Notes under the pieces: generated by a model
Told to the model about the DNA's origin: nothing
What the model saw: only the letters and a program-made list of their open reading frames with translations
Database searches by the model: none
Assembly (NCBI GenBank): GCA_027006175.1
Contig: JALTKS010000074.1
Location: 1-53,720, forward strand
Reading direction: 5' to 3'
DNA from: Gammaproteobacteria bacterium
GTDB lineage: Bacteria; Pseudomonadota; Gammaproteobacteria; AKS1
Length of the DNA: 53,720 bases
In this document: in pieces, positions 1 to 9,643 of the stretch
Position numbering within the stretch: the first letter of the stretch is position 1
Layout of the letters: every line of letters begins with the position of its first letter
Position numbers and translations under genes: made by a program

Positions 1-500
1 TCCCACTGGGTCATGGTCAAACCATGATGAAGCCCCTGGTTGAAGCGAATATGTTGCAGGCGCTGAATGTGCAGCCCACTGAAACCGTGCTGGAAATTGG
101 TACTGGCAGTGGTTTTGTCACCGCATTACTGGCAAAACAGGCTCGCCATGTACACAGTATTGAAATTAACCCTGAACTCAGCGCTGCCGCGGCACACAAC
201 CTTGAGCAACAAGGCATTATTAATGTCACTCTGGAAGTCGGTGATGCGAGCAATGGCTGGGATGCCCATGCCCCTTATGATGTGATTGCCGTAACCGGTT
301 CTTTACCTGTGCTTGAAGAACGTTTTCAGCATTGCCTGAAAGTCGGTGGTCGTTTGTTCGTGATTATTGGTGAAGCCCCTGCGATGGAAGCGGTGTTAAT
401 AACCCGCATTTCTGAAAGTGAATGGCAGCATCAATCATTATTTGAAACAGATATCGCTGCACTACAGAACGCACCCGCGCCACAGCACTTCGAATTTTAA
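1..500 (+). CDS. Protein-L-isoaspartate O-methyltransferase family protein, 5' truncated
   Basis: The reading frame is already open at the window edge. In frame before the first ATG (position 24) it reads PLGHGQTMMKP, the conserved substrate-loop region of the Pcm family (PIGHGQT-like), so the true start lies upstream. The SAM-binding motif I follows as VLEIGTGSGFVTALLA, then an acidic motif IEINPEL. The family is cytosolic and methylates isoaspartyl residues in damaged proteins. Some paralogues next to envelope genes have no proven substrate. About 165 residues are visible, against roughly 210 for a full protein. A rhodanese gene and a TolC-family gene follow on the same strand. Family assignment is firm; pcm itself versus a paralogue is undecided. 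Confidence 0.85.
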   Translation, partial: PLGHGQTMMKPLVEANMLQALNVQPTETVLEIGTGSGFVTALLAKQARHVHSIEINPELSAAAAHNLEQQGIINVTLEVGDASNGWDAHAPYDVIAVTGSLPVLEERFQHCLKVGGRLFVIIGEAPAMEAVLITRISESEWQHQSLFETDIAALQNAPAPQHFEF

Positions 501-532
501 ATTTCCAATACGCTTAACCGGCGTTTTTTCGG

Positions 533-538
533 TATAAT
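533..538 (+). promoter_or_regulatory. Possible -10 box upstream of the rhodanese gene
   Basis: A perfect TATAAT lies in the 83-bp gap between the Pcm-like gene and the rhodanese gene, about 45 bp before the latter's start. No convincing -35 hexamer sits 16-18 bp upstream, so this is a weak promoter candidate. Confidence 0.3.
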
Positions 539-583
539 CCTGACTCGCAGGCGGTTTGTCTGTGTGCGATTTAGAGATGATGA

Positions 584-904
584 GTGAAAGAATTTAGCGC
601 CGAGCAATTACAGCAATACTTAAACGATAACGAGACAGATCCTCTGCTACTTGATGTACGAGAAGAATGGGAGTTTGATCGTTGTCATATAGATGGCTCG
701 AGACTGATCCCGATGGGACAAATTCCCCATCATCTCGATGAGCTTGATCCGGATCGTGTTATTGTTGTGATATGCCATCATGGTATTCGTAGCCGACATA
801 TTGGTATTTACCTTGAACGCGAAGGTTTTGAAAAAGTGATTAACCTGAGCGGTGGTGTCGATGCCTGGGCACGCGATGTTGACCCGGCAATGGCTGTTTA
901 TTAA
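584..904 (+). CDS. Rhodanese-like domain protein (single domain)
   Basis: A 106-residue single rhodanese domain. It contains LLLDVREEWEF near the N-terminus and the active-site loop CHHGIRS with catalytic Cys64, followed by the C-terminal NLSGGVDAWA motif. Such proteins carry a persulfide on the loop cysteine and act as cytoplasmic sulfurtransferases or sulfur carriers (GlpE/PspE/YgaP-type folds). The physiological acceptor cannot be told from sequence. The start is GTG at 584, preceded by the purine-rich GAGATGATGA. ATG codons at 577 and 580 are out of frame or stop quickly. The TolC-family gene begins 7 bp after the stop, suggesting co-transcription. Confidence 0.85.
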   Translation: MKEFSAEQLQQYLNDNETDPLLLDVREEWEFDRCHIDGSRLIPMGQIPHHLDELDPDRVIVVICHHGIRSRHIGIYLEREGFEKVINLSGGVDAWARDVDPAMAVY

Positions 905-911
905 GGATGAG

Positions 912-2231
912 ATGATGAGTTTACGTTTTACACCAGGTTATTTTTTAGTCGCCTCAATGATGTTGTCTGGCAACGCCTTTGCGGCTGGTTTATACGATAA
1001 CTACCTGCTCGCTCATGATAACGACCCGCAATTAAAAGCCGCCGATGCAACGCGCTCGGCTCAAAATGAAACCAGGTCACAAAGTATTGCGCAACTATTA
1101 CCGAACCTGTCTTTTTCTGCCAACACAGACAAAATAAAATCTGAAACAACCAACAGTGCTTTCTTCCCTGCAGTAGCGGAAAGGTATCGTAGTCATGCTT
1201 ACCAGCTGACGTTAACCCAACCGATTTATCGGCATGATCGTTGGGTGGCGTTGCGTCAGGCAAATTCTACGGTGTCACAGGCCGAAGCAGATTACGGTGT
1301 GGCGGAACAGGCACTAATGATTCGTCTTTCTGAAAGTTACTTTAATTTGCTTGCAGCAAAAGACAATCTTGATTTTGCGCAAGCTGAAAAACAGGCCACC
1401 GCAAGACAGCTTGAACAAGCCAAGCAACGTTTTAACGTGGGCTTGATTGCCATTACCGATGTACACGAAGCACAGGCACAATTTGATTTAACCGTGGCAC
1501 AGGAAATTACGGCCAGTAATCAACTCGCCAGTGCACGTGAAGCCTTGTTGGAAATTACCGGCCAATATGAACAAGCACCGTTGTCCTTACAGGCAGACAT
1601 TCCCTTACTTAATCCTGATCCTGCCGATATTGATGCCTGGGTTAAAAAAGCCACCGAGCAGAATCTTTCACTTCAGTCGGCTATTTACGCAAGTGATGTT
1701 GCCAATGAAGAAATTAACCGCCAACGTGCGGGGCACTTACCGACACTGGATTTGGTCGCTAGCCGTAGTACGGCTGTTACCGGCGGTTTAACCGGGCGCG
1801 ATAGTGATGTTGATAAAATATCATTACAGTTAAACGTGCCTATTTTTGCTGGGGGTGGAGTCAACTCGCTTACCCGTCAAGCGGCTTACCGTGCAGAAGC
1901 GGCGAAACAAAATTTAATTCAGGCACGCCGTAGTGTTACCCGACAAGCACGTGATGCTTATCTGGGTGTGATTGCTGAAGTGAGTCGGGTTAAAGCGCTG
2001 AAACAAGCGGTAACCTCTAATGCAAAAGCGTATGAAGCAACCCAGGTTGGTTTTGAAGTAGGTACACGTACCATTGTTGATGTGTTATTAAGTCAGCGTG
2101 AGTTGTTTCGTGCTAAACGTGATTATGCGCGTTCACGTTATGATTATATTCTGAATACGCTACGACTTAAGCAAGCGGCAGGCTCTTTAGCGCGTACAGA
2201 TATTGAAGCGATTAATAAGTGGCTTAAATAA
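912..2231 (+). CDS. TolC-family outer-membrane efflux/type I secretion channel
   Basis: Start chosen at ATG 912 (or 915), just behind AAGGATGA and after the rhodanese stop at 904. An upstream in-frame start at 852 would lie inside the rhodanese gene and hide the signal peptide. The 439-residue product begins with a signal peptide ending near NAFA/AGLYDNY. It then shows the two-fold repeated outer-membrane-factor architecture, with long helices rich in Ala, Gln and Glu (AQAEKQATARQLEQAKQRF; AIADVHEAQAQFD-like and VDVLLSQRELFRAKRDY-like repeats). TolC trimers form the outer-membrane exit duct for RND, MFS or ABC partners. No inner-membrane partner is encoded nearby, so the cargo is unknown. Confidence 0.88.
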   Translation: MMSLRFTPGYFLVASMMLSGNAFAAGLYDNYLLAHDNDPQLKAADATRSAQNETRSQSIAQLLPNLSFSANTDKIKSETTNSAFFPAVAERYRSHAYQLTLTQPIYRHDRWVALRQANSTVSQAEADYGVAEQALMIRLSESYFNLLAAKDNLDFAQAEKQATARQLEQAKQRFNVGLIAITDVHEAQAQFDLTVAQEITASNQLASAREALLEITGQYEQAPLSLQADIPLLNPDPADIDAWVKKATEQNLSLQSAIYASDVANEEINRQRAGHLPTLDLVASRSTAVTGGLTGRDSDVDKISLQLNVPIFAGGGVNSLTRQAAYRAEAAKQNLIQARRSVTRQARDAYLGVIAEVSRVKALKQAVTSNAKAYEATQVGFEVGTRTIVDVLLSQRELFRAKRDYARSRYDYILNTLRLKQAAGSLARTDIEAINKWLK

Positions 2232-2238
2232 GTTACGG

Positions 2239-3516
2239 CTAGTGTTTAATATTTAAATCTTCAATTAATGTTAATAAGCGTTCCATCGCACCGCGATTTC
2301 TTTGTACCACGGCATAAGCATTTTCACCACGCTGCGTCCGTAAGCTCGAATCATTAAAATAATTTAAAACGGTTTCTGCCAACTGTTCGCTGTCGTCAAC
2401 AATTTCCAGTGCTTCACTTTCACGCAACATGCGCGTGACTTCAGAAAAGTTATACAGTGATGGCCCCATAATAACAGGCAAGCCGAGTGCAGCGGCTTCG
2501 ATTGGGTTTTGCCCACCGGTTTGCACCAAACTTCCGCCAACAAAGGCAACATCGGATGCGGCATACATGAGAGTAAGATCGCCCATGGTATCGCCTATAT
2601 AAATATCAATGTCATTTGTGCAAGGACGATGTTTGCTACGCCGCTGAATATTAAAACCGCGTTTCTCACACAGCGCCGCAATACTATCAAAGCGTTCAGG
2701 ATGCCTGGGTACTAACACCAACAACGACTCCGGTCTGTCATGACAAATTTTCGCGAAGGCATCGAGAATTTGTTCATCTTCCCCCTGGCGCGTGCTTGCC
2801 GCGATCCAGATACTGCGCTCAACACCCCAGTCACGGCGAAGCACTTCACCCTGTTCTTTGATGCTTGCGGGTAGATGCATATCAAACTTTACGCTGCCGG
2901 TAACACGCATGATGTCGGTTCTGGCACCCAGACCGATTAAACGTGCGCCATCGCTTTGTGATTGAGCCGCAACCAGATCAATTTGGCTCATTACCTCACG
3001 CATAAAGTGACCGAGCTTTGCATAGCCTTTAGCTGAACGCTTTGACATGCGTGCATTAGCCAACACAACCGGGATTGCCATTTCTTTACAGCGATGAATA
3101 ATATTCGGCCAGATTTCAGTTTCCATAAAAATAGCGATGGATGGTTTCATGGCTTCAAGAAAACGGCCTACGGCACAGGGCACATCATAAGGCACATAGA
3201 CGTGCATGACTTCATCACCCAGAGTTTCTTTGATTCGCGTTGAACCGGTTGGTGTTGTGGTCGTCATTAAAATGGGGTGACTAGGAAAACGTTCTTTGAG
3301 TTTTTGAATCATTGGCAGTGCGGCTTGTGCTTCGCCTACTGAAACAGCATGGATCCAGATTGGATTTTCTTTTACTTCTGTGTCGTAAAAACCAAAGCGT
3401 TCTGCAATACGATCACGATAAGCCGGTGCACGACGACCACGCCAGTAAAGATACGCCAGATAGAACGGCGTTAGTAAATAGAGTGTCGCGCTATAGAGAT
3501 GACGAAGCCAGTCCAT
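2239..3516 (-). CDS. waaA: 3-deoxy-D-manno-octulosonic acid (Kdo) transferase
   Basis: The 425-residue product matches WaaA/KdtA in length and order. An N-terminal membrane anchor (LYLLTPFYLAYLYW) precedes the GT-B domain with IWIHAVSVGEAQAA, then FMETEIWPN, and a C-terminal donor-site region GGSLVQTGGQNPIEAAALGLPVI-type. The enzyme transfers Kdo from CMP-Kdo to lipid IVA at the cytoplasmic face of the inner membrane, founding the LPS inner core. It lies 14 bp after hldD on the same strand, so Kdo addition is linked with heptose precursor synthesis. Its stop is only 7 bp from the convergent TolC-family stop. Confidence 0.95.
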   Translation of the reverse strand: MDWLRHLYSATLYLLTPFYLAYLYWRGRRAPAYRDRIAERFGFYDTEVKENPIWIHAVSVGEAQAALPMIQKLKERFPSHPILMTTTTPTGSTRIKETLGDEVMHVYVPYDVPCAVGRFLEAMKPSIAIFMETEIWPNIIHRCKEMAIPVVLANARMSKRSAKGYAKLGHFMREVMSQIDLVAAQSQSDGARLIGLGARTDIMRVTGSVKFDMHLPASIKEQGEVLRRDWGVERSIWIAASTRQGEDEQILDAFAKICHDRPESLLVLVPRHPERFDSIAALCEKRGFNIQRRSKHRPCTNDIDIYIGDTMGDLTLMYAASDVAFVGGSLVQTGGQNPIEAAALGLPVIMGPSLYNFSEVTRMLRESEALEIVDDSEQLAETVLNYFNDSSLRTQRGENAYAVVQRNRGAMERLLTLIEDLNIKH

Positions 3517-3530
3517 TGTATTCGCCTTGC

Positions 3531-4481
3531 TTATGATCCCTTGTTAAGTACTTTCATGTACTCTGCCACGCCTTGCTCAACGGTCTTAAAGTCTTTGTCA
3601 TAACCGGCATCACGTAATTTGCTGATGTTGGCTTCTGTAAAACTTTGGTAGCAGCCTTTAAGGTGATCCGGGAAAGGAATGTATTCTATATGGCCTTTAC
3701 CATGGTGGGCAATAACGGCATTGGCAACATCATTAAATGATTGAGCTTTGCCTGTGCCGACATTAAAAATACCTGAGGCTTGTGGGTTATCCATAAACCA
3801 TAGATTCACATCAACAATATCACTGATGTAAATGAAATCACGTAATTGACCACCATTATAATGACCATCAGTGCCTTCAAATAATTTTGGATTTTCACCG
3901 GCGTTAATCTGGTTATTCAAATGAAACGCGACACTCGACATACTGCCTTTGTGTTGTTCACGCGGCCCGTACACATTGAAGTAACGGAAACCGGCTACTT
4001 GAATGTTGATGTTATCAAGGTGTTGGCGAATGTATTGATCAAACTGAAATTTAGAGTAGCCGTACATGTTAAGCGGCTCTTCATTATCGCGATCTTCTAC
4101 AAAGACACTGCCACCGCCATAAACGGATGCCGATGAGGCATATAAGAACGAGGCATTTTGATCGACACAGTAATGAAATAATGATTTTGAATAGTCGTAA
4201 TTGTTGTGCATGACATAACGACCATCCCATTCAGTTGTTGATGAGCAGGCGCCTTCATGGAAAATAGCATCTATCGTTGTGCCGAAATTATCATTGGCTT
4301 TTACCGCGGCGAGAAAATCATCTTGATCCATGTAGTCGGCAATATCACAGTCAACAATGTTACGGAATTTTTTTCCATCCGTGAGATCATCCACAACAAT
4401 AATATCTGTGCGACCACGTTGGTTGAGGGTTTTAACAATATTACTACCAATAAAGCCGGCACCGCCGGTTACAATAATCAC
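3531..4481 (-). CDS. hldD: ADP-L-glycero-D-manno-heptose 6-epimerase
   Basis: A 316-residue extended SDR epimerase. The N-terminal NADP-binding motif is [10 protein letters not shown]. The catalytic pair appears as [11 protein letters not shown], with [15 protein letters not shown] and [11 protein letters not shown] further on, all typical of HldD/RfaD. It converts ADP-D-glycero-D-manno-heptose to the L-glycero form used by WaaC and WaaF. The start overlaps the hldE stop by four bases (ATGA), so the two are translationally coupled. The waaF and waaC enzymes that use its product lie about 18 kb away. Confidence 0.96.
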   Translation of the reverse strand: MIIVTGGAGFIGSNIVKTLNQRGRTDIIVVDDLTDGKKFRNIVDCDIADYMDQDDFLAAVKANDNFGTTIDAIFHEGACSSTTEWDGRYVMHNNYDYSKSLFHYCVDQNASFLYASSASVYGGGSVFVEDRDNEEPLNMYGYSKFQFDQYIRQHLDNINIQVAGFRYFNVYGPREQHKGSMSSVAFHLNNQINAGENPKLFEGTDGHYNGGQLRDFIYISDIVDVNLWFMDNPQASGIFNVGTGKAQSFNDVANAVIAHHGKGHIEYIPFPDHLKGCYQSFTEANISKLRDAGYDKDFKTVEQGVAEYMKVLNKGS

Positions 4482-5908
4482 CTTAAGTCTCTCCGAATAC
4501 TTTCTACGATACGTGTTGTTGAAACACCTTCTTCATAATCGAGCACGATGACTTCACCGCCTTGCTCTTGTACGCAACTGCCGCCGGCAATATCTTCGGG
4601 ACGGTAATCGCCACCTTTAATTAAAACATCCGGTAATAATTTACAGATGAGTCGTTCAGGTGTGTCTTCACTAAACGGGACGACCCAATCGACACAACCT
4701 AAACCGGCTAATACCGCCATGCGTTGTTCCAGTGGGTTAATCGGGCGTTGTTCGCCTTTGAGTCTGCGCACTGAATCATCATCATTAACGGCAATAATGA
4801 GTCGGTCGCCCAATTTTCGTGCCGCTTCCAAATAACCCACATGACCGGCATGTAAAATATCAAAACAACCATTGGTCATGATAATGCGTTCACCATGATC
4901 GCGGGCATCTTGTACCGCTTGCAGCAGGGTGTCTTCATCAATACTGCCCATCGAGATGGATTGCTGGCTTTGTAAGGCGCGGCGAATTTCACTCACACTG
5001 GCTGTTGCTGTACCCAGTTTACCGACCACAATACCTGCGGCAAGATTCGCTACTTGCATGGCTTGTTCTGAATCTTGTCCCGCGGCGATGCTGGCGGCAA
5101 GACCCGAAATAACGGTATCACCCGCACCAGTGACATCGTACACTTCGCGTGCTTGCGTCGGTAAATGCACGGGGGCCTGATCGCTGCGCAATAAACTCAT
5201 GCCTTTGTCGCTACGCGTTACCAACAAGGAATCAATTTCCATGTCACGGCAGAGTGCTTCACCGCGTGCGACAAGATCCGCTTCATCAGCACACTTGCCA
5301 ACCACCCCTTCAAATTCGGATAGGTTCGGCGTAATGCAACTCGCGCCACGGTAGGGGCTGAAGTCCTGACCTTTAGGATCAACCAACACCGGTTTACTCG
5401 CTGCACGCGCCTGTTCAATTAAGGCAGCTGCGCCAGCTAATGTGCCTTTGCCATAATCTGACATGACCACCGCATCGGCATCGCTGAGAAAGGATTGGTA
5501 TTGCTGTAGTAAGTCTGCCTGATCAAATTCGGCAAAACTGTCTTCAAAATCCAGACGAATTAACTGTTGATGGCGGCTCAGAACACGTAATTTAGTAATG
5601 GTGGGTAGGCCACCCATACGCAGGAAGTGACATTCAACCCCTGCTGCTTCCAGTGTTTGCTGCAAGGTATCGGCCTGTTCGTCATTGCCCGTCACGCCGA
5701 CCAAGGTCACGCGAGCGCCCAGAGCAACAATATTAAGTGCCACGTTTGCTGCTCCACCGGGACGTTCTTCAATATCCACCACACGAACGACCGGAACCGG
5801 TGCTTCTGGCGAAATGCGCGAGGTATCGCCATGCCAGTAGCGATCCAGCATAATGTCGCCGATCACGAGTACGTGCGCGTTTGAGAAATCAGGTAAACTA
5901 AGTGTCAT
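4478..5908 (-). CDS. hldE: Bifunctional heptose-7-phosphate kinase / heptose-1-phosphate adenylyltransferase
   Basis: Two fused domains. The N-terminal PfkB/ribokinase-like half contains [20 protein letters not shown] and DVTGAGDTV (catalytic Asp). The C-terminal nucleotidyltransferase half contains [14 protein letters not shown]. The protein phosphorylates D-glycero-D-manno-heptose-7-phosphate and then adenylylates the 1-phosphate, making the substrate of HldD. In-frame ATGs lie at 5929, 5917 and 5908. I prefer 5908 because MTLSLPDF aligns with the known HldE N-terminus and gives 476 residues, close to the 477 of E. coli. No strong ribosome-binding site distinguishes them. Confidence 0.95.
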   Translation of the reverse strand: MTLSLPDFSNAHVLVIGDIMLDRYWHGDTSRISPEAPVPVVRVVDIEERPGGAANVALNIVALGARVTLVGVTGNDEQADTLQQTLEAAGVECHFLRMGGLPTITKLRVLSRHQQLIRLDFEDSFAEFDQADLLQQYQSFLSDADAVVMSDYGKGTLAGAAALIEQARAASKPVLVDPKGQDFSPYRGASCITPNLSEFEGVVGKCADEADLVARGEALCRDMEIDSLLVTRSDKGMSLLRSDQAPVHLPTQAREVYDVTGAGDTVISGLAASIAAGQDSEQAMQVANLAAGIVVGKLGTATASVSEIRRALQSQQSISMGSIDEDTLLQAVQDARDHGERIIMTNGCFDILHAGHVGYLEAARKLGDRLIIAVNDDDSVRRLKGEQRPINPLEQRMAVLAGLGCVDWVVPFSEDTPERLICKLLPDVLIKGGDYRPEDIAGGSCVQEQGGEVIVLDYEEGVSTTRIVESIRRDLR

Positions 5909-6057
5909 ATTTGTCATAAAATTTCGCATATAATAGCACAGCCGTGAGATGATTCATGGCTACAAATTGAGTCAAAAATCGATACACGGGTAAGGTTTGA
6001 ACAAAATTGTCATGTTTAGCAAAATAATACCCGTAAAACCCCAAATCGGATATCAAC
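5909..6057. promoter_or_regulatory. Divergent intergenic region between hldE and the lpxL-like gene
   Basis: This 149-bp AT-rich gap must hold the promoters of two divergent LPS units. On the minus strand a TATTAT box sits about 20 bp before the hldE start region. I see no well-spaced -35 element for either side and no clear operator. Confidence 0.35.
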
Positions 6058-7020
6058 GTGAGCGCTTCTTTCCAGTTTAAAGCCCGCCAATTCAGCCACC
6101 CGCGCTATTGGTCACTTTGGCTAGGCTTGGGAATCATGAAGCTGGTCGCCCTGCTGCCCTACCGCGTGCAAATGGCGCTGGGTGGAATCCTGGGCTGGCT
6201 GATGTTCAAGTTCATGCCTGAACGCCGTAACTACGCCCGAATTAACCTCAAGCTGTGCTTTCCCGAAATGACGGACACCCAGCGTCAGGAACTGCTTAGA
6301 AATCATTTTGATTCGCTGGGCAAGGGCATGATAGAAACCGCGATTGCCTGGTGGAGCCCGGCAGCTCGATTAAATAAACTGCAACACGTTGAGGGACTGG
6401 AAAATTTTGACGCCGCTGTGGCAAAGGGCAAGGGGGTCATTTTACTCGGTGCTCATTTCACTACATTGGAAATTGGTGTGCGTTTATTAGCCTTACATCG
6501 CTCTTATCGCGCCATGTACCGTGAGCATAATAATCCTCTGTTCGATGCGATTATGCGCAAACGCCGTGAAAGTTATTTAGACCTGACCCATGAACGCAAA
6601 GATGTCCGAGGCACACTGCGTAGTTTAAAAGACAATAAAGTCATTTGGTATGCCGCCGATCAAGATTATGGTCGCCAGCACAGTGTGTTTGCACCTTTCT
6701 TTGGTGTGCCTGCGGCGCTGATTACCGCCACCGCTCGACTCTCGAAATTATCTGGCGCGCCAGTGGTGCCTTTTTTTCAAACCCGCCGTGAAGATAGCAG
6801 TGGTTATGATTTAAAACTTTTACCGCCACTGGAAAATTTCCCATCCGGTGATGATGTACAAGATGCCACCGCGATTAATCATGTCATTGAAGAAGAAATT
6901 CGTTTACAACCTGCGCAATATTTATGGGTGCATCGTCGTTTTAAAACACAACCGGAAGGAATGAAACGCCCTTACCCACCGCGTAAACGTCGTCACCGCC
7001 GCAAGAAGCAAAACGCATGA
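6058..7020 (+). CDS. Lipid A biosynthesis lauroyl/myristoyl acyltransferase (LpxL/HtrB family)
   Basis: A 320-residue LpxL/LpxM/LpxP-family protein. It begins with HPRYWSLWLGLGIMKLVALLPY, the characteristic N-terminal membrane segment, and includes NLKLCFPEM (here INLKLCFPEM). The catalytic HX4(D/E) motif is HFTTLE within GAHFTTLEIG. These inner-membrane enzymes add a secondary acyl chain from acyl-ACP to Kdo2-lipid IVA. The start is GTG at 6058; no upstream ATG fits the family and the ribosome-binding site is weak. The basic C-terminus (RKRRHRRKKQ) probably contacts the membrane or acidic substrate. It overlaps the next kinase gene by four bases. Which acyl position it serves cannot be told. 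Confidence 0.88.
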   Translation: MSASFQFKARQFSHPRYWSLWLGLGIMKLVALLPYRVQMALGGILGWLMFKFMPERRNYARINLKLCFPEMTDTQRQELLRNHFDSLGKGMIETAIAWWSPAARLNKLQHVEGLENFDAAVAKGKGVILLGAHFTTLEIGVRLLALHRSYRAMYREHNNPLFDAIMRKRRESYLDLTHERKDVRGTLRSLKDNKVIWYAADQDYGRQHSVFAPFFGVPAALITATARLSKLSGAPVVPFFQTRREDSSGYDLKLLPPLENFPSGDDVQDATAINHVIEEEIRLQPAQYLWVHRRFKTQPEGMKRPYPPRKRRHRRKKQNA

Positions 7021-7847
7021 TCCCAACCCGACGCACAGCACATTGTTTTCATGGTGAAAAAGTCTGGTATGCCGATGACTGGGAAGCACCCTTGGCGGAA
7101 ACAGGTATCGCTGAAGGCGATAACTGGGCACGTCTTTGTCCGGGTGAATTTATTTCTGGCGGTTCTCCCATTACCAATTGTTTCCGTGTAACCCTCAGCA
7201 ATGGCGAAGTCGTTTATTTTAAACGCTATGTTTACGATAAACCTCGCCCGCAATTCTGGATGATGCCAAGTAAGGCGGCCGTTGAAGTGTTTAGTTATGA
7301 CTTTATGAAAAACAATGGCATGCCTGTTCCTGACGTGGTTGCTTATGGTGAACAACGTCATTTCGGTACCTTATTCGCTGCGTTTATTGTTACCAAAGAA
7401 ATTCCTGACACGATTAATTTAATTCAGTTTGCCCGCGATCAATGGTTTCGTATGGAAGAACCTGAACGCTCGACAACTTATCAACAACTTGCCGATCGTA
7501 TTTGTGAGCAGGTAAGAAATATGCATGCCGCCGGTTTTTTCCATCACGATTTAAAATGGAAAAATATATTACTGCAACATGATGAGGATGGTTGGCATCC
7601 TATCTGGATCGACAGCCCACGTGGCGCACATGTGCGTATTCGTAAACGCCGCTCTATTATTATTGAACTAGGAAGACTCGGCAGGCTAGCTGGAAGTTAT
7701 TTAACTACTAAACAACAACTTCGATGGCTGCATGATTATCTTGGTGCTACTGCAACAAAAAAAGATGTAAAAAAATTATATTATGAAGTAAAGGATTATC
7801 TGGATCGGCGTCGCCCACCGCATGATTATGAATTACCCAAACACTGA
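7017..7847 (+). CDS. Lipopolysaccharide kinase, Kdo/InaA type
   Basis: A 276-residue protein kinase-like fold of the Kdo/WaaP superfamily. Visible elements are an ATP-binding Lys69 region (VVYFKRYVY), the catalytic loop HHDLKWKNIL (Asp178, Asn183) and a DFG-equivalent Asp199 in IWIDSPRG. Such enzymes phosphorylate sugars of the LPS inner core in the cytoplasm, typically Kdo (KdkA) or heptose. Translational coupling with the LpxL-type acyltransferase (ATGA overlap) places it early in the pathway, next to Kdo2-lipid A. That makes a Kdo kinase plausible but unproven. All catalytic residues expected for an active kinase are present. Confidence 0.78.
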   Translation: MIPTRRTAHCFHGEKVWYADDWEAPLAETGIAEGDNWARLCPGEFISGGSPITNCFRVTLSNGEVVYFKRYVYDKPRPQFWMMPSKAAVEVFSYDFMKNNGMPVPDVVAYGEQRHFGTLFAAFIVTKEIPDTINLIQFARDQWFRMEEPERSTTYQQLADRICEQVRNMHAAGFFHHDLKWKNILLQHDEDGWHPIWIDSPRGAHVRIRKRRSIIIELGRLGRLAGSYLTTKQQLRWLHDYLGATATKKDVKKLYYEVKDYLDRRRPPHDYELPKH

Positions 7848-7860
7848 TATCTTAGTGTTT
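7839..7860. terminator. Small hairpin spanning two convergent stop codons
   Basis: AAACACT and AGTGTTT form a 7-bp stem with an 8-nt loop over the stops of the kinase gene (+) and the membrane protein gene (-). It is weak and lacks a clear T-run, so a bidirectional terminator role is only possible. Confidence 0.3.
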
Positions 7861-9363
7861 AATCCTGAAAATCAGGACTTTATCACCACGCTCATTTGAT
7901 GTTTGATAAACGGGTTTACTACCAATCCATTCCGTCAGTTTTTTATCATAAGCAATTTGTTTACGACTAACTTCAATCATCAGATAGTCATATTTATTCT
8001 TATCAATTTTCAGTCGTTTTGAGTTTCTTAAATCTGCTGCAACCGCTGAAATAATATTAATATTGACCGGTTTCCCCGCATAATAATAAAGTGAACGATC
8101 ACTGGCAGCTATTCTTGCGTCCTCAGCCGCATTCTCAGATACCCATAGTCCTGCTTCACGAATATATGCCTTGCTCGCACCAAATGATGTAATACCATCA
8201 AGAAACATATAAACCAACATGACGGTAAATAATATTTTCCCACGCCTGGACCACTTATTACTGTATTGATTAGACATAAAGGAAGCCAAGCCAAATGATG
8301 CGGGTAAGGTCATTAGTAATGCCATCGTCATGGTATAGCGTGGTGATAGAAATGAATGACTTAATAAAAAAATAATTAGTACGACTAAATTAACAAGCAT
8401 AAATCCGTTAATGACATTAAGCCCCATCATTGCCTTACGCATACTATCGGAGGCATAACTGGTAACAGAAAAATATAAAGGTATAACGCCACTTGCTGAA
8501 ACTATTTTTGCAACTAGCATCATAAAGAGTATGGCAAACATACTCTCTGTCCCCATATCTCTTGCACCACTCAATAAAACTGTTTTTTCCAGCAGTCGTC
8601 CTTTTTCAGAAATACCTACAACAATATTTTGATAGGCATCCTTGAGATAAAATAATGGGTCCGTTATCCGACCAACATAGTCTGGCAGGTCAGCGACCAG
8701 AAATACTATCGCTGCTATACCTGCAATAAAGGCAACAGGTGACAACAACCATATCAAATTCCTGATTTTATATTCAATATCACTAAAAAATACAATGAAC
8801 GGGGCAAATAGTAGAAAAACAATCCCTTCTATTCGAAATAAAGTAGCAATAATCATGCTCAGACTAAAACCAATTGCATATTTTTTAAGATTTAGCTGTT
8901 GGTATCGAAGAAAGAAATAAAGCGCTGTAAAGAAAAAGGCCCAATAACCAAAGTCTCTAACAATTTGATCTCGGTAACCATTCATCGTTACGTTAGTTAA
9001 AATGAGGATAGCCGCAAATATCGCTACCTTGGCATTTCCCCCCATCGCCTGAGCACAGCGAACAAACATAAAGGTTAAAAGTGTCTGTGTTAAAACATCA
9101 ACAACATAGGCAGACGATTCAAGAGGAAGAAAACTCACTTTGCTCACTGCTGCGATCAACAATGAATAAAAAGGCCAATTATATTGCTCTATACTTGCAG
9201 CCCAGTTTCCATTCAACATTTTGGCGGCAACCTCGAGGTAAAGCACGCCATCACTATTAATCAAATCATCTGTAACAATAATCCAGATTGAAACAAATAT
9301 TGTCACGAGGGCAGCTATCCATGCGGGATCATTGGATAGTCGAAAAAACGCCTTTTGCTGCAT
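7852..9363 (-). CDS. Multi-pass membrane protein, probable GT-C (GT39/ArnT-like) glycosyltransferase
   Basis: The 503-residue product has roughly 11-12 hydrophobic segments and a soluble C-terminal tail of about 110 residues. Near the N-terminus, after the first helix, it carries DDLINSDGVLYLEVAAKM, an acidic first-loop region resembling the catalytic loop of ArnT/PMT-type GT-C enzymes, followed by WPFYSLLIA. GT-C proteins use lipid-linked sugar donors in the periplasm. With LPS genes all around, modification of lipid A, core or O-antigen is a fair inference, but specific function is not recognisable. Local DNA is AT-richer than the flanking LPS genes, as are the next two genes. Confidence 0.55.
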   Translation of the reverse strand: MQQKAFFRLSNDPAWIAALVTIFVSIWIIVTDDLINSDGVLYLEVAAKMLNGNWAASIEQYNWPFYSLLIAAVSKVSFLPLESSAYVVDVLTQTLLTFMFVRCAQAMGGNAKVAIFAAILILTNVTMNGYRDQIVRDFGYWAFFFTALYFFLRYQQLNLKKYAIGFSLSMIIATLFRIEGIVFLLFAPFIVFFSDIEYKIRNLIWLLSPVAFIAGIAAIVFLVADLPDYVGRITDPLFYLKDAYQNIVVGISEKGRLLEKTVLLSGARDMGTESMFAILFMMLVAKIVSASGVIPLYFSVTSYASDSMRKAMMGLNVINGFMLVNLVVLIIFLLSHSFLSPRYTMTMALLMTLPASFGLASFMSNQYSNKWSRRGKILFTVMLVYMFLDGITSFGASKAYIREAGLWVSENAAEDARIAASDRSLYYYAGKPVNINIISAVAADLRNSKRLKIDKNKYDYLMIEVSRKQIAYDKKLTEWIGSKPVYQTSNERGDKVLIFRIKH

Positions 9364-9643
9364 GGTAATAATCTAATCCCTAACAAGAACGGTGTATTAT
9401 TGTAATAATTTAGTTGCATTTAATACTATAACAAAGGGTATAAAAACGCCATAAGCATATGCTTACAATCATTTTTTTATTATTTTTGCCCAAATAAACA
9501 AGCCCTCTTGCACTTACAAATAATGACTCGTACCAGACATATTCCAAACAAATTACATCATTTAATGCTTAGAGTATTATAATGATCCAATGGATTTGAT
9601 CTAACAGGGATAATTTTTATGCTTAAAATACTATAGGGCTGTA
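9364..9643. promoter_or_regulatory. AT-rich divergent intergenic region
   Basis: 280 bp between two divergent membrane-protein genes, with no reading frame I would support. It contains several AT-rich promoter-like stretches, including a perfect TATAAT at 9578-9583 reading toward the sulfatase-fold gene. No good -35 partner was found. No repeat shared with other intergenic regions was noticed. Confidence 0.35.

Noticed and set aside
852-911. Upstream start of the TolC-family gene
   Set aside because: It would overlap the rhodanese coding end and place 20 residues before a clear signal peptide. ATG 912 has AAGGATGA.
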